From JACVCJ01 sp052437175 (GTDB lineage Bacteria > Bacteroidota > Bacteroidia > CAIKAF01), in contig JBQVOK010000001.1 of NCBI GenBank assembly GCA_052437175.1, positions 434,001 through 498,000 of the forward strand: a stretch of DNA of 64,000 nt, given 5' to 3'. Shown here piece after piece: positions 11,005 through 19,885 of this stretch. The stretch's first letter is position 1, and each line of letters begins with the position of its first letter. Under the pieces are notes generated by a model. It ran no database searches and was not told the DNA's origin. It saw only the letters and a program-made list of their open reading frames with translations. Both the position numbers and the translations under genes were made by a program.

Positions 11005-11699
11005 GTACAGTCCGTTTGGTGGATACCGGGGACGGTTCCCACAGCCTGCGTAACGATGCGCTGAATGAGAACTATCATTCCTGGCACGGCGCGGTGACCG
11101 AAAGCCGTTATGTATTTGTAGAAGCCGGGGTAAAAGAGGCTTTCCTGCTGCGCGACCATATACGCGTGCTCGAAGTAGGGCATGGTACCGGCCTCAACGC
11201 GGCCCTGAGCCTCGGGTATGCGCGGGAACAGGGACTGGCGCTCGATTATGCCGGCCTGGAGCCTTTTCCCGTACCGGCAGAGTTGCTGCGGCAGATCAAT
11301 TACCCCACCTTTTTTACCGATGCCGAAAAAGACGCTTTTGCCGCGCTTATGGATGCGCCCTGGGACCGGGAGAACGCCTGGGGCGAACAGGAGCGTTTTA
11401 TAAAGATAGAACGTGGGGTGCAGGCCGATTTTCACACGCTGTTACCCGCAGACTGGGTGCCTTTCGACCTGGTCTTTTACGATGCGTTCGGGCCGGAAAA
11501 ACAAACCGAAATGTGGGACAAGGCTATCTGGAAGACCTGTTTTGACCTGCTGCGCGAAGGCGGCATTTTTGTGACCTACTGCGCCAAAGGCCAGGTGAAA
11601 CGCGATCTGCGGGAAGCCGGTTTTACGGTGGAAACACTACCCGGCCCGCCCGGTAAACGCGAAATGATCCGTGCCCGAAAACTGCCGCAGAACACTTAA
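11001..11699 (+). CDS. mnmD: tRNA U34 (mnm5s2U-forming) methyltransferase MnmD
   Basis: The 232-residue protein starts TGDGSHSLRNDALNENYHS, a signature of MnmD / MnmC methyltransferase domains, and has the SAM-binding motif VLEVGHGTGLNAAL. The catalytic-side motif VFYDAFGPEKQTEMWD and the ending FVTYCAKGQVKRDLREAGF are also typical. It methylates the aminomethyl group on wobble uridine in tRNA; the stand-alone form lacks the FAD domain of MnmC. ATGA overlap with the OmpA-type gene. Convergent with the polymerase gene, sharing TTAA so that both stops overlap. Confidence 0.9.
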   Translation: MSTVRLVDTGDGSHSLRNDALNENYHSWHGAVTESRYVFVEAGVKEAFLLRDHIRVLEVGHGTGLNAALSLGYAREQGLALDYAGLEPFPVPAELLRQINYPTFFTDAEKDAFAALMDAPWDRENAWGEQERFIKIERGVQADFHTLLPADWVPFDLVFYDAFGPEKQTEMWDKAIWKTCFDLLREGGIFVTYCAKGQVKRDLREAGFTVETLPGPPGKREMIRARKLPQNT

Positions 11700-14656
11700 T
11701 CGCGGCTGTAAATACGGCATTTTTCCATATAACTTACTTCTACGGTATAAAATCCGAACTCTTCGCTTACGGTCCCTTCCAGCAGGTAACATCCCTCGCC
11801 GCTGAACGGGTAACGGGAACGACTTTCCGGGAAATGTACCGTATCGATCCAGTTGCTTTCTTCATCCAGGAAGGTGCCGAAATACATGGCCTCGTTTTTT
11901 ACGGTATAGGCCGTTTTGGTGGTCACCAGCCAGCCCAGTAAACGTATCTTTTTTCCCAGCAGGGCCGGAATATCGCGGGCCATACGGTATCCCGAGGGTT
12001 TGGGCGAAAGGATCTCAAAATAGGACAGGGAAACGGGGAAGCCCAGCAGGTCCAGTTCTTCCAGCACCTGGTCCTGCAGGCCGGTATCGGGCCGGGGCAG
12101 GCTAAAGTGCTGGGCGCCGGGTTTGGGGAAGAGGTTCCCGGATGCGGCGGCGTGTGCCTGTGGTTTTTTCTGCAACAACATGTGGGCCTGCCACATCAGT
12201 TCGTGGGCAGGTATGCCAAAGCTGCGCAGCGCGCCGGTACGTACCAGGATCAGCAGCTGTTCGGGACTTACGGATACGAATGCCGCGCGCAGGCGTTCCA
12301 CCAGTTCATCAAGCGAATGAAAGGGGCCGTGGCGCTGTCGTTCGTTCAGTACCTGTTCTATAAAACCCTGCTCCAAAAAACGTATATGAATAAAGCCGAT
12401 GAACAGTTCATTGGTGTTTTTCAGCGCACTCAGATATTCGCCCCGGTTGATGCAGGGCAGCTGCAGATCGGCCCCGTGCAGCTTCGCCTGGTGCAGGTAA
12501 AAGGCCGTCTGGTAAAATCCGCCGAAATTATTCACCACGGCCGTATAGAACTCCAGCGGGAAGCGTGATTTCAGGTACAGGCTCTGGTAACTTTCCACGG
12601 CAAACGAAGCGGAATGGCCTTTGGCAAAGGAAAATCCCGCAAAACTTTCGATCTGGCGCCATACCATCAGGGTGGTTTCCGGGTCGCGTTCCAGGCGGCG
12701 GCAATGGGTGAAAAAGGCCTCTTCTACCTGTTTAAATTCCTCGCGCGAGCGGTATTTTCCGCTCATCCCGCGTCGCAGCACGTCCGATTCGGCCAGGGAT
12801 AGCCCGGCAAAATAGTGTGCCACCTTGATCACGTCTTCCTGGTATACCATTACGCCGTAGGTATCGGGCATGATCTGCTGCAGCACCGGGTGAATATGTT
12901 CTCTTGCTGCGGGATTGCGGTGCCGGAACACGTATTCGCGCATCATGCCGCTGCGGGCCACGCCCGGCCGTATAATGCTGCTGGCCGCCACCAGTTCGGG
13001 ATAGGTCTGGCATTCCATTTTACGCAGTAGCATACGCATCCCCGGCGATTCTACGTAAAAACAGCCCATGGTAGCGCCGGTGCGCAGCAGTTCTTTGATC
13101 TGCTCATCGGTTTTAAAGGGGGCGGTATGGTGTATGTCGATGTCCAGGTTGTGCCGTTCCTTTACATAGTGCAGGGTATCTTTAATGTGCCCCAGGCCGC
13201 GCTGACTCAGGATGTCGAATTTGTACAGGCCCAGGTCTTCGGCGCTGTGCATGTCGAACTGGGAAATGGGATTGCCCTTGGGTGGCATATCCGTAGCGGT
13301 ATAGCGGTATATGGGCGCTTCTGAGATAAGAATACCTCCTGCGTGTATGCTCAGGTGTGCGGGAAAATCGGCCAGGAACTGCGTATAGGTATAAATATGC
13401 TTCCCCGCCTCGTGTTCCGGCGCCTTCTTGTCGTAATTCCGGATCAGTTCTTCCGTTTCGCGTTTGGGCAGGCCGAACACTTTGGAAAGTTCGCGTATGG
13501 CCGATTTTTTCTGTATCGTACTGAAGGTGGCCAGCTGGCAGACGTGTTCTGTACCGTACTTCTGAAAGATATACGAAATAATCTCATCGCGGTCGCGCCA
13601 GGAAAAGTCGATGTCGAAATCCGGGGGCGATTCCCGGTACCGGTTGATAAAACGTTCGAAATACAGGTCCAGCTCCACGGGGTCTACATTGGTAATGCCC
13701 AGGCAGTAGGCAATGATGCTGTTGGCTCCGCTGCCCCGGCCTACGTAAAAAAAGGAGCGCTCCCGGGCATAACGTACAATATCGTGATTGATGAGAAAAT
13801 ACGATACAAAATCTTTTTGTACGATGATATTCAGTTCCTTATCGATGCGGGCCTGTATATCGGCACTGTGATTGCCGTAGCGCCATTGTGCGCCTTCGCG
13901 GGCCAGCTGTTTCAGCCGTTCTACATCGTTCTGCAGGCTGTCGCTGAAAAATTTTTTGTTCTTGGACTGGTGGAAGGTTTCCTGTATCGTACATGTTTCC
14001 AGCAGCTGCTGTGCATGTATACACAGTTCCGGAAAATCGCGGAAGCGTTCGGCGGCAATGTCCGGCGGCAGCATAATATCGGTCTCGGATCCGCACTCAT
14101 CGGGTGGAATATGGTTGTAGAGCGTATTCAGGTCCATGGCCCGCAGCAGGCGGTGGGCGTTAAAATCCCGGCGGGTAATAAAGCTCACGGGCATCCAGGC
14201 CAGCATACGACCAGGGAATTTCTGCCAGGCCGAAAGGCGGTAGCGGTTCAGGTCTGCCGGCTGCACCCCGATGTATTCATGTGCCTGCAGGGGAAATACC
14301 TGCTCTTTACGGAAGGGATATACGATATGGACCTGTGCGAATGCAGGGGCCCGCTCCGGGAAAGGTTTACCCGAGGCCTTATGCAGGGACAGGTGCCGGT
14401 TCAGTTCTTCAAAACCATCGTTATTCATCGCAATACCGGTGTACATAAGCCGGGGACCGTTGCGGAACTCGATGCCGAACACCGTTTCAATACCGTATTT
14501 TTTTCCCAGGCGGTAAATTTCCCAGCAGCCGGAAGTATTATTGATGTCGCTCAGCACCAGTTTGCCGATGCCGAAACGGGCCGCCTGCTGTAAAATGCGC
14601 TCGGGTGAAAGGGTGCCGTACCCGAAACTGTAATAGGAGTGACAGTTGAGGTACAT
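11696..14656 (-). CDS. DnaE-type DNA polymerase III alpha subunit, probable error-prone/translesion form
   Basis: The 986-residue protein is shorter than replicative DnaE (about 1,150-1,200). An N-terminal PHP domain (LNCHSYYSFGYG) has Asn-Cys-His where the usual first metal-ligand histidine would be. The polymerase core includes FFYVGRGSGANS, the catalytic aspartates in PDFDIDFSWRDRDE, and an HhH/OB region at the C-terminus. The gene starts one base after the dinB stop, forming a two-gene operon. In other bacteria, DnaE2-type polymerases work with Y-family partners in damage tolerance; here the partner is DinB. A translesion role is inferred from this pairing and the reduced length. Confidence 0.85.
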   Translation of the reverse strand: MYLNCHSYYSFGYGTLSPERILQQAARFGIGKLVLSDINNTSGCWEIYRLGKKYGIETVFGIEFRNGPRLMYTGIAMNNDGFEELNRHLSLHKASGKPFPERAPAFAQVHIVYPFRKEQVFPLQAHEYIGVQPADLNRYRLSAWQKFPGRMLAWMPVSFITRRDFNAHRLLRAMDLNTLYNHIPPDECGSETDIMLPPDIAAERFRDFPELCIHAQQLLETCTIQETFHQSKNKKFFSDSLQNDVERLKQLAREGAQWRYGNHSADIQARIDKELNIIVQKDFVSYFLINHDIVRYARERSFFYVGRGSGANSIIAYCLGITNVDPVELDLYFERFINRYRESPPDFDIDFSWRDRDEIISYIFQKYGTEHVCQLATFSTIQKKSAIRELSKVFGLPKRETEELIRNYDKKAPEHEAGKHIYTYTQFLADFPAHLSIHAGGILISEAPIYRYTATDMPPKGNPISQFDMHSAEDLGLYKFDILSQRGLGHIKDTLHYVKERHNLDIDIHHTAPFKTDEQIKELLRTGATMGCFYVESPGMRMLLRKMECQTYPELVAASSIIRPGVARSGMMREYVFRHRNPAAREHIHPVLQQIMPDTYGVMVYQEDVIKVAHYFAGLSLAESDVLRRGMSGKYRSREEFKQVEEAFFTHCRRLERDPETTLMVWRQIESFAGFSFAKGHSASFAVESYQSLYLKSRFPLEFYTAVVNNFGGFYQTAFYLHQAKLHGADLQLPCINRGEYLSALKNTNELFIGFIHIRFLEQGFIEQVLNERQRHGPFHSLDELVERLRAAFVSVSPEQLLILVRTGALRSFGIPAHELMWQAHMLLQKKPQAHAAASGNLFPKPGAQHFSLPRPDTGLQDQVLEELDLLGFPVSLSYFEILSPKPSGYRMARDIPALLGKKIRLLGWLVTTKTAYTVKNEAMYFGTFLDEESNWIDTVHFPESRSRYPFSGEGCYLLEGTVSEEFGFYTVEVSYMEKCRIYSRD

Positions 14657-14657
14657 A

Positions 14658-15803
14658 TCAGTCGTTTCTGAGGGTGGATGCGGGAGAGATGCACTGTATG
14701 CCGAAACGGTTCTTCATCTGGTCTATGGCCTGGTACAGGCGTATTTTTTCCACGCTGTCGTCAAACATGTGGATCTGGTACTGTCCGTGCACCAGCTGAC
14801 TGAAACGCACGCCCAGCAGGCGTACACGCAGCCTGCGCTGGTACAGGCTGCGGAAGAGCTCACGCGCCACGGGGATGATGTGATGATCGGCCGCTGTGTA
14901 GGCGATGCTGCGTTGTTTGCTGTGCGTATCAAAATCGGCATAGCGGATCTTTATACTGATGCAGGCACTGAGCTTTTTCATGCTGCGGAGCGAGAAACAG
15001 AGTTCGGTACACATACGCAGCAGGGTATCTTCCAGGAAACGCAGGTCGGTGGTGTCGGTGGCAAAGGTTTCCTCGGCCGAAATGCTCTTTTGTTCGTTAT
15101 ATGGCTCCACCGGGCTGGGGTCAATGCCCAGGGCCTTGCGGTGCAGGGTGAGCCCGTTTTTGCCGAAGGCCGCGGTAAGCAGTTCGGCAGGTACCTGTTG
15201 CAGGGTGCTCACTTTTTCTACGCCCATACCGCGCAGGGCCTGGTAGGTCTGGTCGCCAACACCGGGTATCTTACGTACCGAAAGCGGGGCCATAAACCCG
15301 GCTTCCGTGCCGTGTTTCACAATTTTGCGCCCCAGGGGTTTGGATTCGCCCGTGGCCACTTTCGACACGGTTTTGTTCTCCGACAGTCCGAACGAAATAG
15401 GCAGGCCCGTTTCCCGGTGTATACGCGCACGTAACTCATCGGCGAAGAGTTCGGTGCCGAAAAAGCGTTCCAGACCCGTAAAATCGGCATAAAATTCATC
15501 GATAGAGGCTTTTTCGAACAGGGGTACCTGCCCGGCGATAATTTCCGTGACCATTTTCGAATACTGGGAATAGGCCTCATGGTCGCCGTTGAGTACAATG
15601 GCCCCGGGACACAGGCGCAGCGCCATACGCGTGGGCATGGCCGAATGTACCCCGAATTGCCGGGCCTCGTAACTGCAGGACGCCACCACGCCGCGGTCCC
15701 CGGTACCGCCCACGATCACCGCTTTGCCGTTGAGGCGGCTGTCGCGCAGGCGCTCCACGGAAATGAAAAAACTGTCCAGGTCCAGGTGCAGTATGGTACG
15801 CAT
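14658..15803 (-). CDS. dinB: DNA polymerase IV (Y family)
   Basis: The 381-residue protein has the Y-family catalytic motifs HLDLDSFFISVERL near the N-terminus and KASIDEFYADFTGL around residue 100. The thumb HhH segment KIPGVGDQTYQALRGMGV and a little-finger domain follow. It inserts bases across lesions on damaged templates. It is first gene of the dinB-dnaE operon. The C-terminus lacks an obvious canonical beta-clamp motif. A palindrome covering the promoter (15806-15842) suggests repression, possibly damage-inducible. Confidence 0.92.
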   Translation of the reverse strand: MRTILHLDLDSFFISVERLRDSRLNGKAVIVGGTGDRGVVASCSYEARQFGVHSAMPTRMALRLCPGAIVLNGDHEAYSQYSKMVTEIIAGQVPLFEKASIDEFYADFTGLERFFGTELFADELRARIHRETGLPISFGLSENKTVSKVATGESKPLGRKIVKHGTEAGFMAPLSVRKIPGVGDQTYQALRGMGVEKVSTLQQVPAELLTAAFGKNGLTLHRKALGIDPSPVEPYNEQKSISAEETFATDTTDLRFLEDTLLRMCTELCFSLRSMKKLSACISIKIRYADFDTHSKQRSIAYTAADHHIIPVARELFRSLYQRRLRVRLLGVRFSQLVHGQYQIHMFDDSVEKIRLYQAIDQMKNRFGIQCISPASTLRND

Positions 15804-15805
15804 AA

Positions 15806-15842
15806 TTGTATGACAAAAATATTGTCTTTTTGTTTGACAATA
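15806..15842 (-). promoter_or_regulatory. dinB promoter with overlapping inverted repeats (candidate SOS-like operator)
   Basis: On the minus strand a -7 element TATTTTTG (15814-15821) is preceded, 16 nt upstream, by TTG. A 7-bp inverted repeat TATTGTC-N9-GACAATA (15820-15842) spans the -33 to -7 spacer, and a shorter dyad TTGT-ATG-ACAA (15806-15816) lies between the -7 element and the ATG. A repressor bound here would block the polymerase. No known regulator can be assigned from the sequence. Confidence 0.6.
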
Positions 15843-15913
15843 AAATAGTCAAAAAAGAAAATGCGCGCAAATTCCCCCGGGATATTTTTGATTTATCTTT
15901 GATTATCAGTTTC

Positions 15914-16381
15914 TTAAAATTTCCACCAGGGCTTTTTGGCGGGTGTTTCGGCTTCTTCGGTCTCGATCTGTGTTTTCAGGAAGGCGAGGTATTTGGGATC
16001 TTCATTACTGAAAATATCCTCGCCGGCCACGGCATAGGCCCGGGTAAGTTCATCGGCTGCCCGTGCGGTGTTGCCGGTTTCCAGCTGGCACTGCCCCAGG
16101 CGCAGGTGTATGAACGGATTCCCGATAGCGCCCGGGCAATGCATGGCATTACTCAGGTTATCGACCCCGGCCTGGAAATCGTTGTTCAGGAAATTGGCGT
16201 CCCCGATGGCTACCAGTACCCAGGTAGTGGCTTCCCGGTTGGTTTTTGGTTCAGGGATCAGGTCAAAGGCAGCCCAGTATTTGTCCAGGGCTTGGGCAAA
16301 CTGTCTTTTTTCGGCAAGTATATCGCCATCATTACAAAGTAGTTGGATCTGGGTGTGTGTTTCGTGTGTAAGTGGTTCCAT
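15914..16381 (-). CDS. Small TPR-like protein
   Basis: The 155-residue product starting MEPLTHETHTQIQLL contains two or three TPR-like helical hairpins (EKRQFAQALDKYWAAFDLIP, FIHLRLGQCQLETGNTARAA). It ends in the basic/aromatic tail KKPWWKF. There is no signal peptide, so it is probably cytoplasmic. An upstream in-frame start at 16396 would add only five residues (MYIRA). Function is unknown; similar small TPR proteins can be chaperones, adaptors or immunity proteins, and nothing here distinguishes these. Confidence 0.7.
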   Translation of the reverse strand: MEPLTHETHTQIQLLCNDGDILAEKRQFAQALDKYWAAFDLIPEPKTNREATTWVLVAIGDANFLNNDFQAGVDNLSNAMHCPGAIGNPFIHLRLGQCQLETGNTARAADELTRAYAVAGEDIFSNEDPKYLAFLKTQIETEEAETPAKKPWWKF

Positions 16382-16558
16382 AGCCCTAATATACACAGAA
16401 ATGAAAAATGGGCACCGCTATGTACCGATGAGCACAGAAAATTAATATATACATCACGCTGTGATGCAGAACAGGCGGCTATTACAGAACGTTCTTACGC
16501 CTTTGGCACAGCCCCCGGCGTAAGAATCGGCGCTTTTAACCTTTTTGCGACGAAAAAA

Positions 16559-16590
16559 TTTGCATAATCATACCGTTTGGTATAATTTTG
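16559..16590 (+). promoter_or_regulatory. tetR promoter with embedded palindromic operator
   Basis: TTTG (16559-16562), a 20-nt spacer and TAATTTTG (16583-16590) form a textbook Bacteroidota promoter. The dyad ATACC-N4-GGTAT (16570-16583) sits inside the spacer and touches the -7 element. The same dyad recurs before the downstream hydrolase, so autorepression by the TetR protein is likely. Confidence 0.7.
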
Positions 16591-16612
16591 TACGATAATC
16601 ACCACGTGCAGT

Positions 16613-17206
16613 ATGATCACCAAGGCAGAACGTACCCGGCAATACATCATCGAGAAAACGGCCCCCATCTTCAATGCGAAGGGGTTTGCCGGTACCTCGC
16701 TGAGCGATATTACCGAGGCCACCGGCCTTACCAAAGGCAGTATCTACGGCAACTTCGCCAATAAGGACGAGGTGGCCCTGGCCGCTTTTGACCATAACCT
16801 GAAACAGGTCTCGGACGGCATACGCGCCCTGCAACAGCAGTATACTTCTCCGCTGGACAAGATCCGTGCCTGCGTGGACTTTTACCGGGATTCGTACCGG
16901 TTTGAGTATATGCATGCCGGTTGCCCTATTGCCAACGCCGGTACCGAAGCCGACGATACGCACCCCCTGCTGCGTACCCGCGTAAAAGAAGCGCTCAGCG
17001 CCTGGCGTCGTTCACTCGAAAAACTGGTACAACGCGCCATAGACGCAGGTGAGCTGAAAGCGGACACCAAAGCGGCCGATTTTTCCGTACTTTTTATCAG
17101 TATGATCGAAGGGGGCGTTATGCTCAGCAAAGCCACGGGCGACCGCAGCTATCTTGCCAAAACCATGAAATATGTAGATACCTTCGTGGACATGCACTGC
17201 GCCTGA
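16613..17206 (+). CDS. TetR/AcrR family transcriptional regulator
   Basis: The 197-residue protein has the TetR N-terminal HTH: TRQYIIEKTAPIFNAKGFAG, then TSLSDITEATGLTKGSIYGN and FANKDEVALAAFDHNL. The C-terminal ligand-binding helices include a Cys (ACVDFYRD...HAGCPI). It resembles regulators of the TetR_C_16/YfiR-like type. Its operator appears to be ATACC-N4-GGTAT, present in its own promoter and before the hydrolase gene 47 nt downstream. The inducing ligand is unknown. Confidence 0.92.
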   Translation: MITKAERTRQYIIEKTAPIFNAKGFAGTSLSDITEATGLTKGSIYGNFANKDEVALAAFDHNLKQVSDGIRALQQQYTSPLDKIRACVDFYRDSYRFEYMHAGCPIANAGTEADDTHPLLRTRVKEALSAWRRSLEKLVQRAIDAGELKADTKAADFSVLFISMIEGGVMLSKATGDRSYLAKTMKYVDTFVDMHCA

Positions 17207-17224
17207 TTTTTTTTTGAATAAATA

Positions 17225-17240
17225 TATACCGATCGGTATA
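17225..17240 (+). promoter_or_regulatory. Perfect 16-bp palindrome TATACCGATCGGTATA, probable TetR operator
   Basis: The site lies between the tetR stop and the hydrolase ATG at 17254. It has the same ATACC-N4-GGTAT core as the tetR promoter dyad. A TTTTG at 17212-17216 lies 20 nt before TATAAAAA, a poor -7 element, so the palindrome again falls within a probable promoter spacer. Confidence 0.7.
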
Positions 17241-17253
17241 AAAATAAAGAACG

Positions 17254-18099
17254 ATGAACCGGATACTTCAAAGCTACCGACTGTATTTTAAACTGCTTTT
17301 TGCACTGAGTCCAAAAGCCGCTTCTGCACGCGCATTCCGCCTGTTTGCCACCCCGCTTAACCAAAAGGTACGTCCGGCCGAAACGGAGGTAATGGCACGG
17401 GCCCGCAAGCATTTTACCGACTTTGCCGGGCATCGTATTGCTTTGTATTCCTGGGAGCTTCCGGAAGGAGCGGCATCCCGGGGCCGTGTATTGCTGGTGC
17501 ACGGCTGGGAAGGGAATGCGGGTAGCCTGGGCGGTTTTGTAGACGTGCTGAATACCGCCGGTTACGAAGTGCTTGCCTTCGACGGCATCGCGCATCACCA
17601 AAGCGGCGGAAAGCAGACCCATGTGCTGCAGTTCTCGCAACTGGTGAAGCAGCTGACCGAAAGCTACGGTCCGCAGGTGCTTATTGCACATTCCTTTGGC
17701 AGTGCGGCCTCTGTGCTGGCCCTGCACAGTATGTACCCGGCCGGCGTGGAAAAACTGGTGCTGCTGAGTACGCCCGACCGCATTGAGGATGTAATTACAG
17801 ACTTTACCACGCTCATGCATTTTTCAGCGGCCCGCAAAGCCCACCTGATCCGGTATATCGAACAGAAGTTTGGGTTCCCGGTGGAACGGCTTACCGTATC
17901 GGACCTTACCCCGGGTATACGTCCGCAGGTATTACTGGTCCACGACAGCGCCGACCGTATTTTGCCCTATACCAATGCCTTATCGGTAAAGAAAAAGAAC
18001 CCGCAGGTACAATTGCAGACCCTGGAAAAGACCGGGCATTATAAAATGCTGTGGGATGCCCGGGTGATCGGCTCTGTAATGGAATACGTGAACGCGTAG
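17254..18099 (+). CDS. Alpha/beta hydrolase under TetR control
   Basis: The 281-residue protein has an oxyanion-hole strand VLLVHGWEGNAGSLGGF, a nucleophile elbow IAHSFGSAAS (A-H-S-F-G in place of G-x-S-x-G), an acid candidate in LLVHDSADRILP and a terminal histidine in EKTGHYKMLWD. No signal peptide is evident, although the N-terminus is hydrophobic. The tetR-hydrolase pair with matching operators suggests induction by a compound the hydrolase may process or resist. Exact substrate is unknown. Confidence 0.85.
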   Translation: MNRILQSYRLYFKLLFALSPKAASARAFRLFATPLNQKVRPAETEVMARARKHFTDFAGHRIALYSWELPEGAASRGRVLLVHGWEGNAGSLGGFVDVLNTAGYEVLAFDGIAHHQSGGKQTHVLQFSQLVKQLTESYGPQVLIAHSFGSAASVLALHSMYPAGVEKLVLLSTPDRIEDVITDFTTLMHFSAARKAHLIRYIEQKFGFPVERLTVSDLTPGIRPQVLLVHDSADRILPYTNALSVKKKNPQVQLQTLEKTGHYKMLWDARVIGSVMEYVNA

Positions 18100-18109
18100 A
18101 AATCCCGGC

Positions 18110-19885
18110 CTATCGTTTGCGCTGGGTGCGGTACCGCAGTGTATCCCGCTGCAGCATGCGGTCTCCGGCGTTAAAGACTTTCAGTTCCTCGATAAGCGCC
18201 GGTTTCTGTTGTACCCGTTTTGCAATGATCTCGTATGCCATGTTGCGCAGGCGCTCCTGCAATTCCGGGTGTTCATTGTACGGCGTTTTTATTACCTGCA
18301 GAAAGGCTTCTTCGCTGTTCTGACCCTTTAGTTCATGGGCATAGCTGTATTCAATTTCAGCCATTAAAAGGCGGCTGTCGGGCAGGTGCCGGAAATATTC
18401 CTGCAGGCATTGCTGTGCACTGTGGCCTGTATTCTGCAGCCAGCCCTCCTTCAGTACCTGTCCGGCACGGCTTTCGTCCTGCATCTTAAGGCGCAGCAGT
18501 TCGGCGGCTTTCAGGTATTGTTTCTGCTGCAGACGTTCTTCCAGCACTTTGTTGTACAGGGCAAGGGCTTCGGTCCTGCGGCCGAGAACAGCGTACAGAT
18601 CGCCCGCTTTTTCGTGCTGGTTCAGTTCTGTGTACAGATCGATGGCTTCCTGGTACATTTTGCCCTGTTCATAGCACTCGGCCGCCATGGCTTTGTTATT
18701 GAGGAATTTCAGGTATACGCTGGCCGCTTCCTGGTAATAGCCCCCGTTTTTCAGGGTCTGCGCGGCCAGCCAGTAATTCTTCAGCAGTTTCATGTAAATG
18801 AAGGCGGCTTTCTGATGCTCGCCTTTGCGTATAAATTCTTCAGCCGCGGCATTGTATTGCTGTTGCAGTTCGCCCATGTGTTCGTCTGAGATAATGCTGC
18901 TGCCGTTGCCGCCCGGGGGGGCATGGTTCCGGAACAGATCTGCCAGTGAAAAATCGTTCCAGCGCCTGCTGATCTGCATCCGGGCTTTGTCTCCGCCGCG
19001 TCCGGTGCCGTCTCCGTCGATGGGAACGGCATATTTCAGGGCTTCTTCGGGATTATTGCGGAACATGTCGAGCAGTTTTTCAATCTCCTCCTGGTTCCTT
19101 TTTTCCAGGTCTTCGTAATCTTCCTGCAGGCTATCGGCCCAGTTGCGGCCCCTGTCTGAAAAAATGCCGGCCAGGGCACGCAGCTTGCGGAACAGGTTGG
19201 TCGGTTCGCTTCGGGTATGGTCCTGTTTTCCTGTATCGTTTTTCGTTCCGCTTTCTTCGTCGTCAGCAGCTTTCGGTGCCTTCTTTGTAAAGAGTTTTCT
19301 CAGGAAGTTCAGTTTGCCTTTCTCTACGGGGCTCAGGGGTTTATCTTCCAGCTTTTCTTTTTTTGGAAAAAGTTGTTCGTCCATGAGCGACAGCACTTCT
19401 TCGGCCGGCAGGGATTTTACCTGGAAACTGCGTGCGCGCTCGGGTATGAACAGCGGGTCGGCCGGCGCGCTTATGCGTACCGCGGCGGCTTCGGGGAACT
19501 CCAGCAGTTCTTCCCAGGAAAGTGCCTCGCCCAGGCTTACCAGGCCGGTTTCCGGGTGCAGTACGTGGCGGTCGAAATCGAGCAGCCGGTCCAGCTCCGA
19601 CGTAGTGACCGCAGGATACAAGATACTTAGCCCCGGAACATACAGTAAGGGGTGTGCCTGGTAGGCGGGAGCATTGCGCCCGGTATCGGAGGGCATTTCG
19701 GGGCATATAAGCAGGCAGCCCCAGGTACCGCCCTCCAGGGCAGGCAGTGGGTGTACCGGTACCGTGCCGGGTTGTAATCCCAGGTACTGCATTTCGCGTA
19801 TCCATTGCAGGGGCGACGGGCCTTTTATAAAAATGCCGCCTGCCGGGTACATATTGCCGCTGTGCTGTTTAATGCGTAGTTCCAT
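18110..19885 (-). CDS. bpX6-like/TPR component of a MoxR-vWA-beta-propeller system
   Basis: The 591-residue protein is last in a five-gene overlapping operon. Residues 1-150 form a globular N-terminal domain (MELRIKQHSGNMYPAGGIFI) like the bpX-type domains found in MoxR-vWA-propeller ternary systems. A charged, low-complexity linker (175-300) follows. Residues about 335-500 are TPR-like helical repeats (YNAAAEEFIRKGEHQKAAFI, EAASVYLKFLNNKAMAAECY). No catalytic motif is visible; it is probably a scaffold or substrate adaptor. The start at 19885 overlaps the upstream gene's stop by 17 bp. A longer open frame runs upstream but overlaps the vWA gene and has no domain-like sequence. The bpX6 subtype is from memory and unverified. 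Confidence 0.75.
   Translation of the reverse strand: MELRIKQHSGNMYPAGGIFIKGPSPLQWIREMQYLGLQPGTVPVHPLPALEGGTWGCLLICPEMPSDTGRNAPAYQAHPLLYVPGLSILYPAVTTSELDRLLDFDRHVLHPETGLVSLGEALSWEELLEFPEAAAVRISAPADPLFIPERARSFQVKSLPAEEVLSLMDEQLFPKKEKLEDKPLSPVEKGKLNFLRKLFTKKAPKAADDEESGTKNDTGKQDHTRSEPTNLFRKLRALAGIFSDRGRNWADSLQEDYEDLEKRNQEEIEKLLDMFRNNPEEALKYAVPIDGDGTGRGGDKARMQISRRWNDFSLADLFRNHAPPGGNGSSIISDEHMGELQQQYNAAAEEFIRKGEHQKAAFIYMKLLKNYWLAAQTLKNGGYYQEAASVYLKFLNNKAMAAECYEQGKMYQEAIDLYTELNQHEKAGDLYAVLGRRTEALALYNKVLEERLQQKQYLKAAELLRLKMQDESRAGQVLKEGWLQNTGHSAQQCLQEYFRHLPDSRLLMAEIEYSYAHELKGQNSEEAFLQVIKTPYNEHPELQERLRNMAYEIIAKRVQQKPALIEELKVFNAGDRMLQRDTLRYRTQRKR

Noticed and set aside
13343..14593. 416-codon open frame antisense to the DnaE gene
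   Set aside because: The sense strand encodes conserved polymerase motifs; the antisense frame has shadow composition.
16452..16466. Inverted repeat CATCAC-GCT-GTGATG
   Set aside because: It lies about 100 nt before the tetR promoter with no second copy or promoter overlap; short dyads like this occur by chance.
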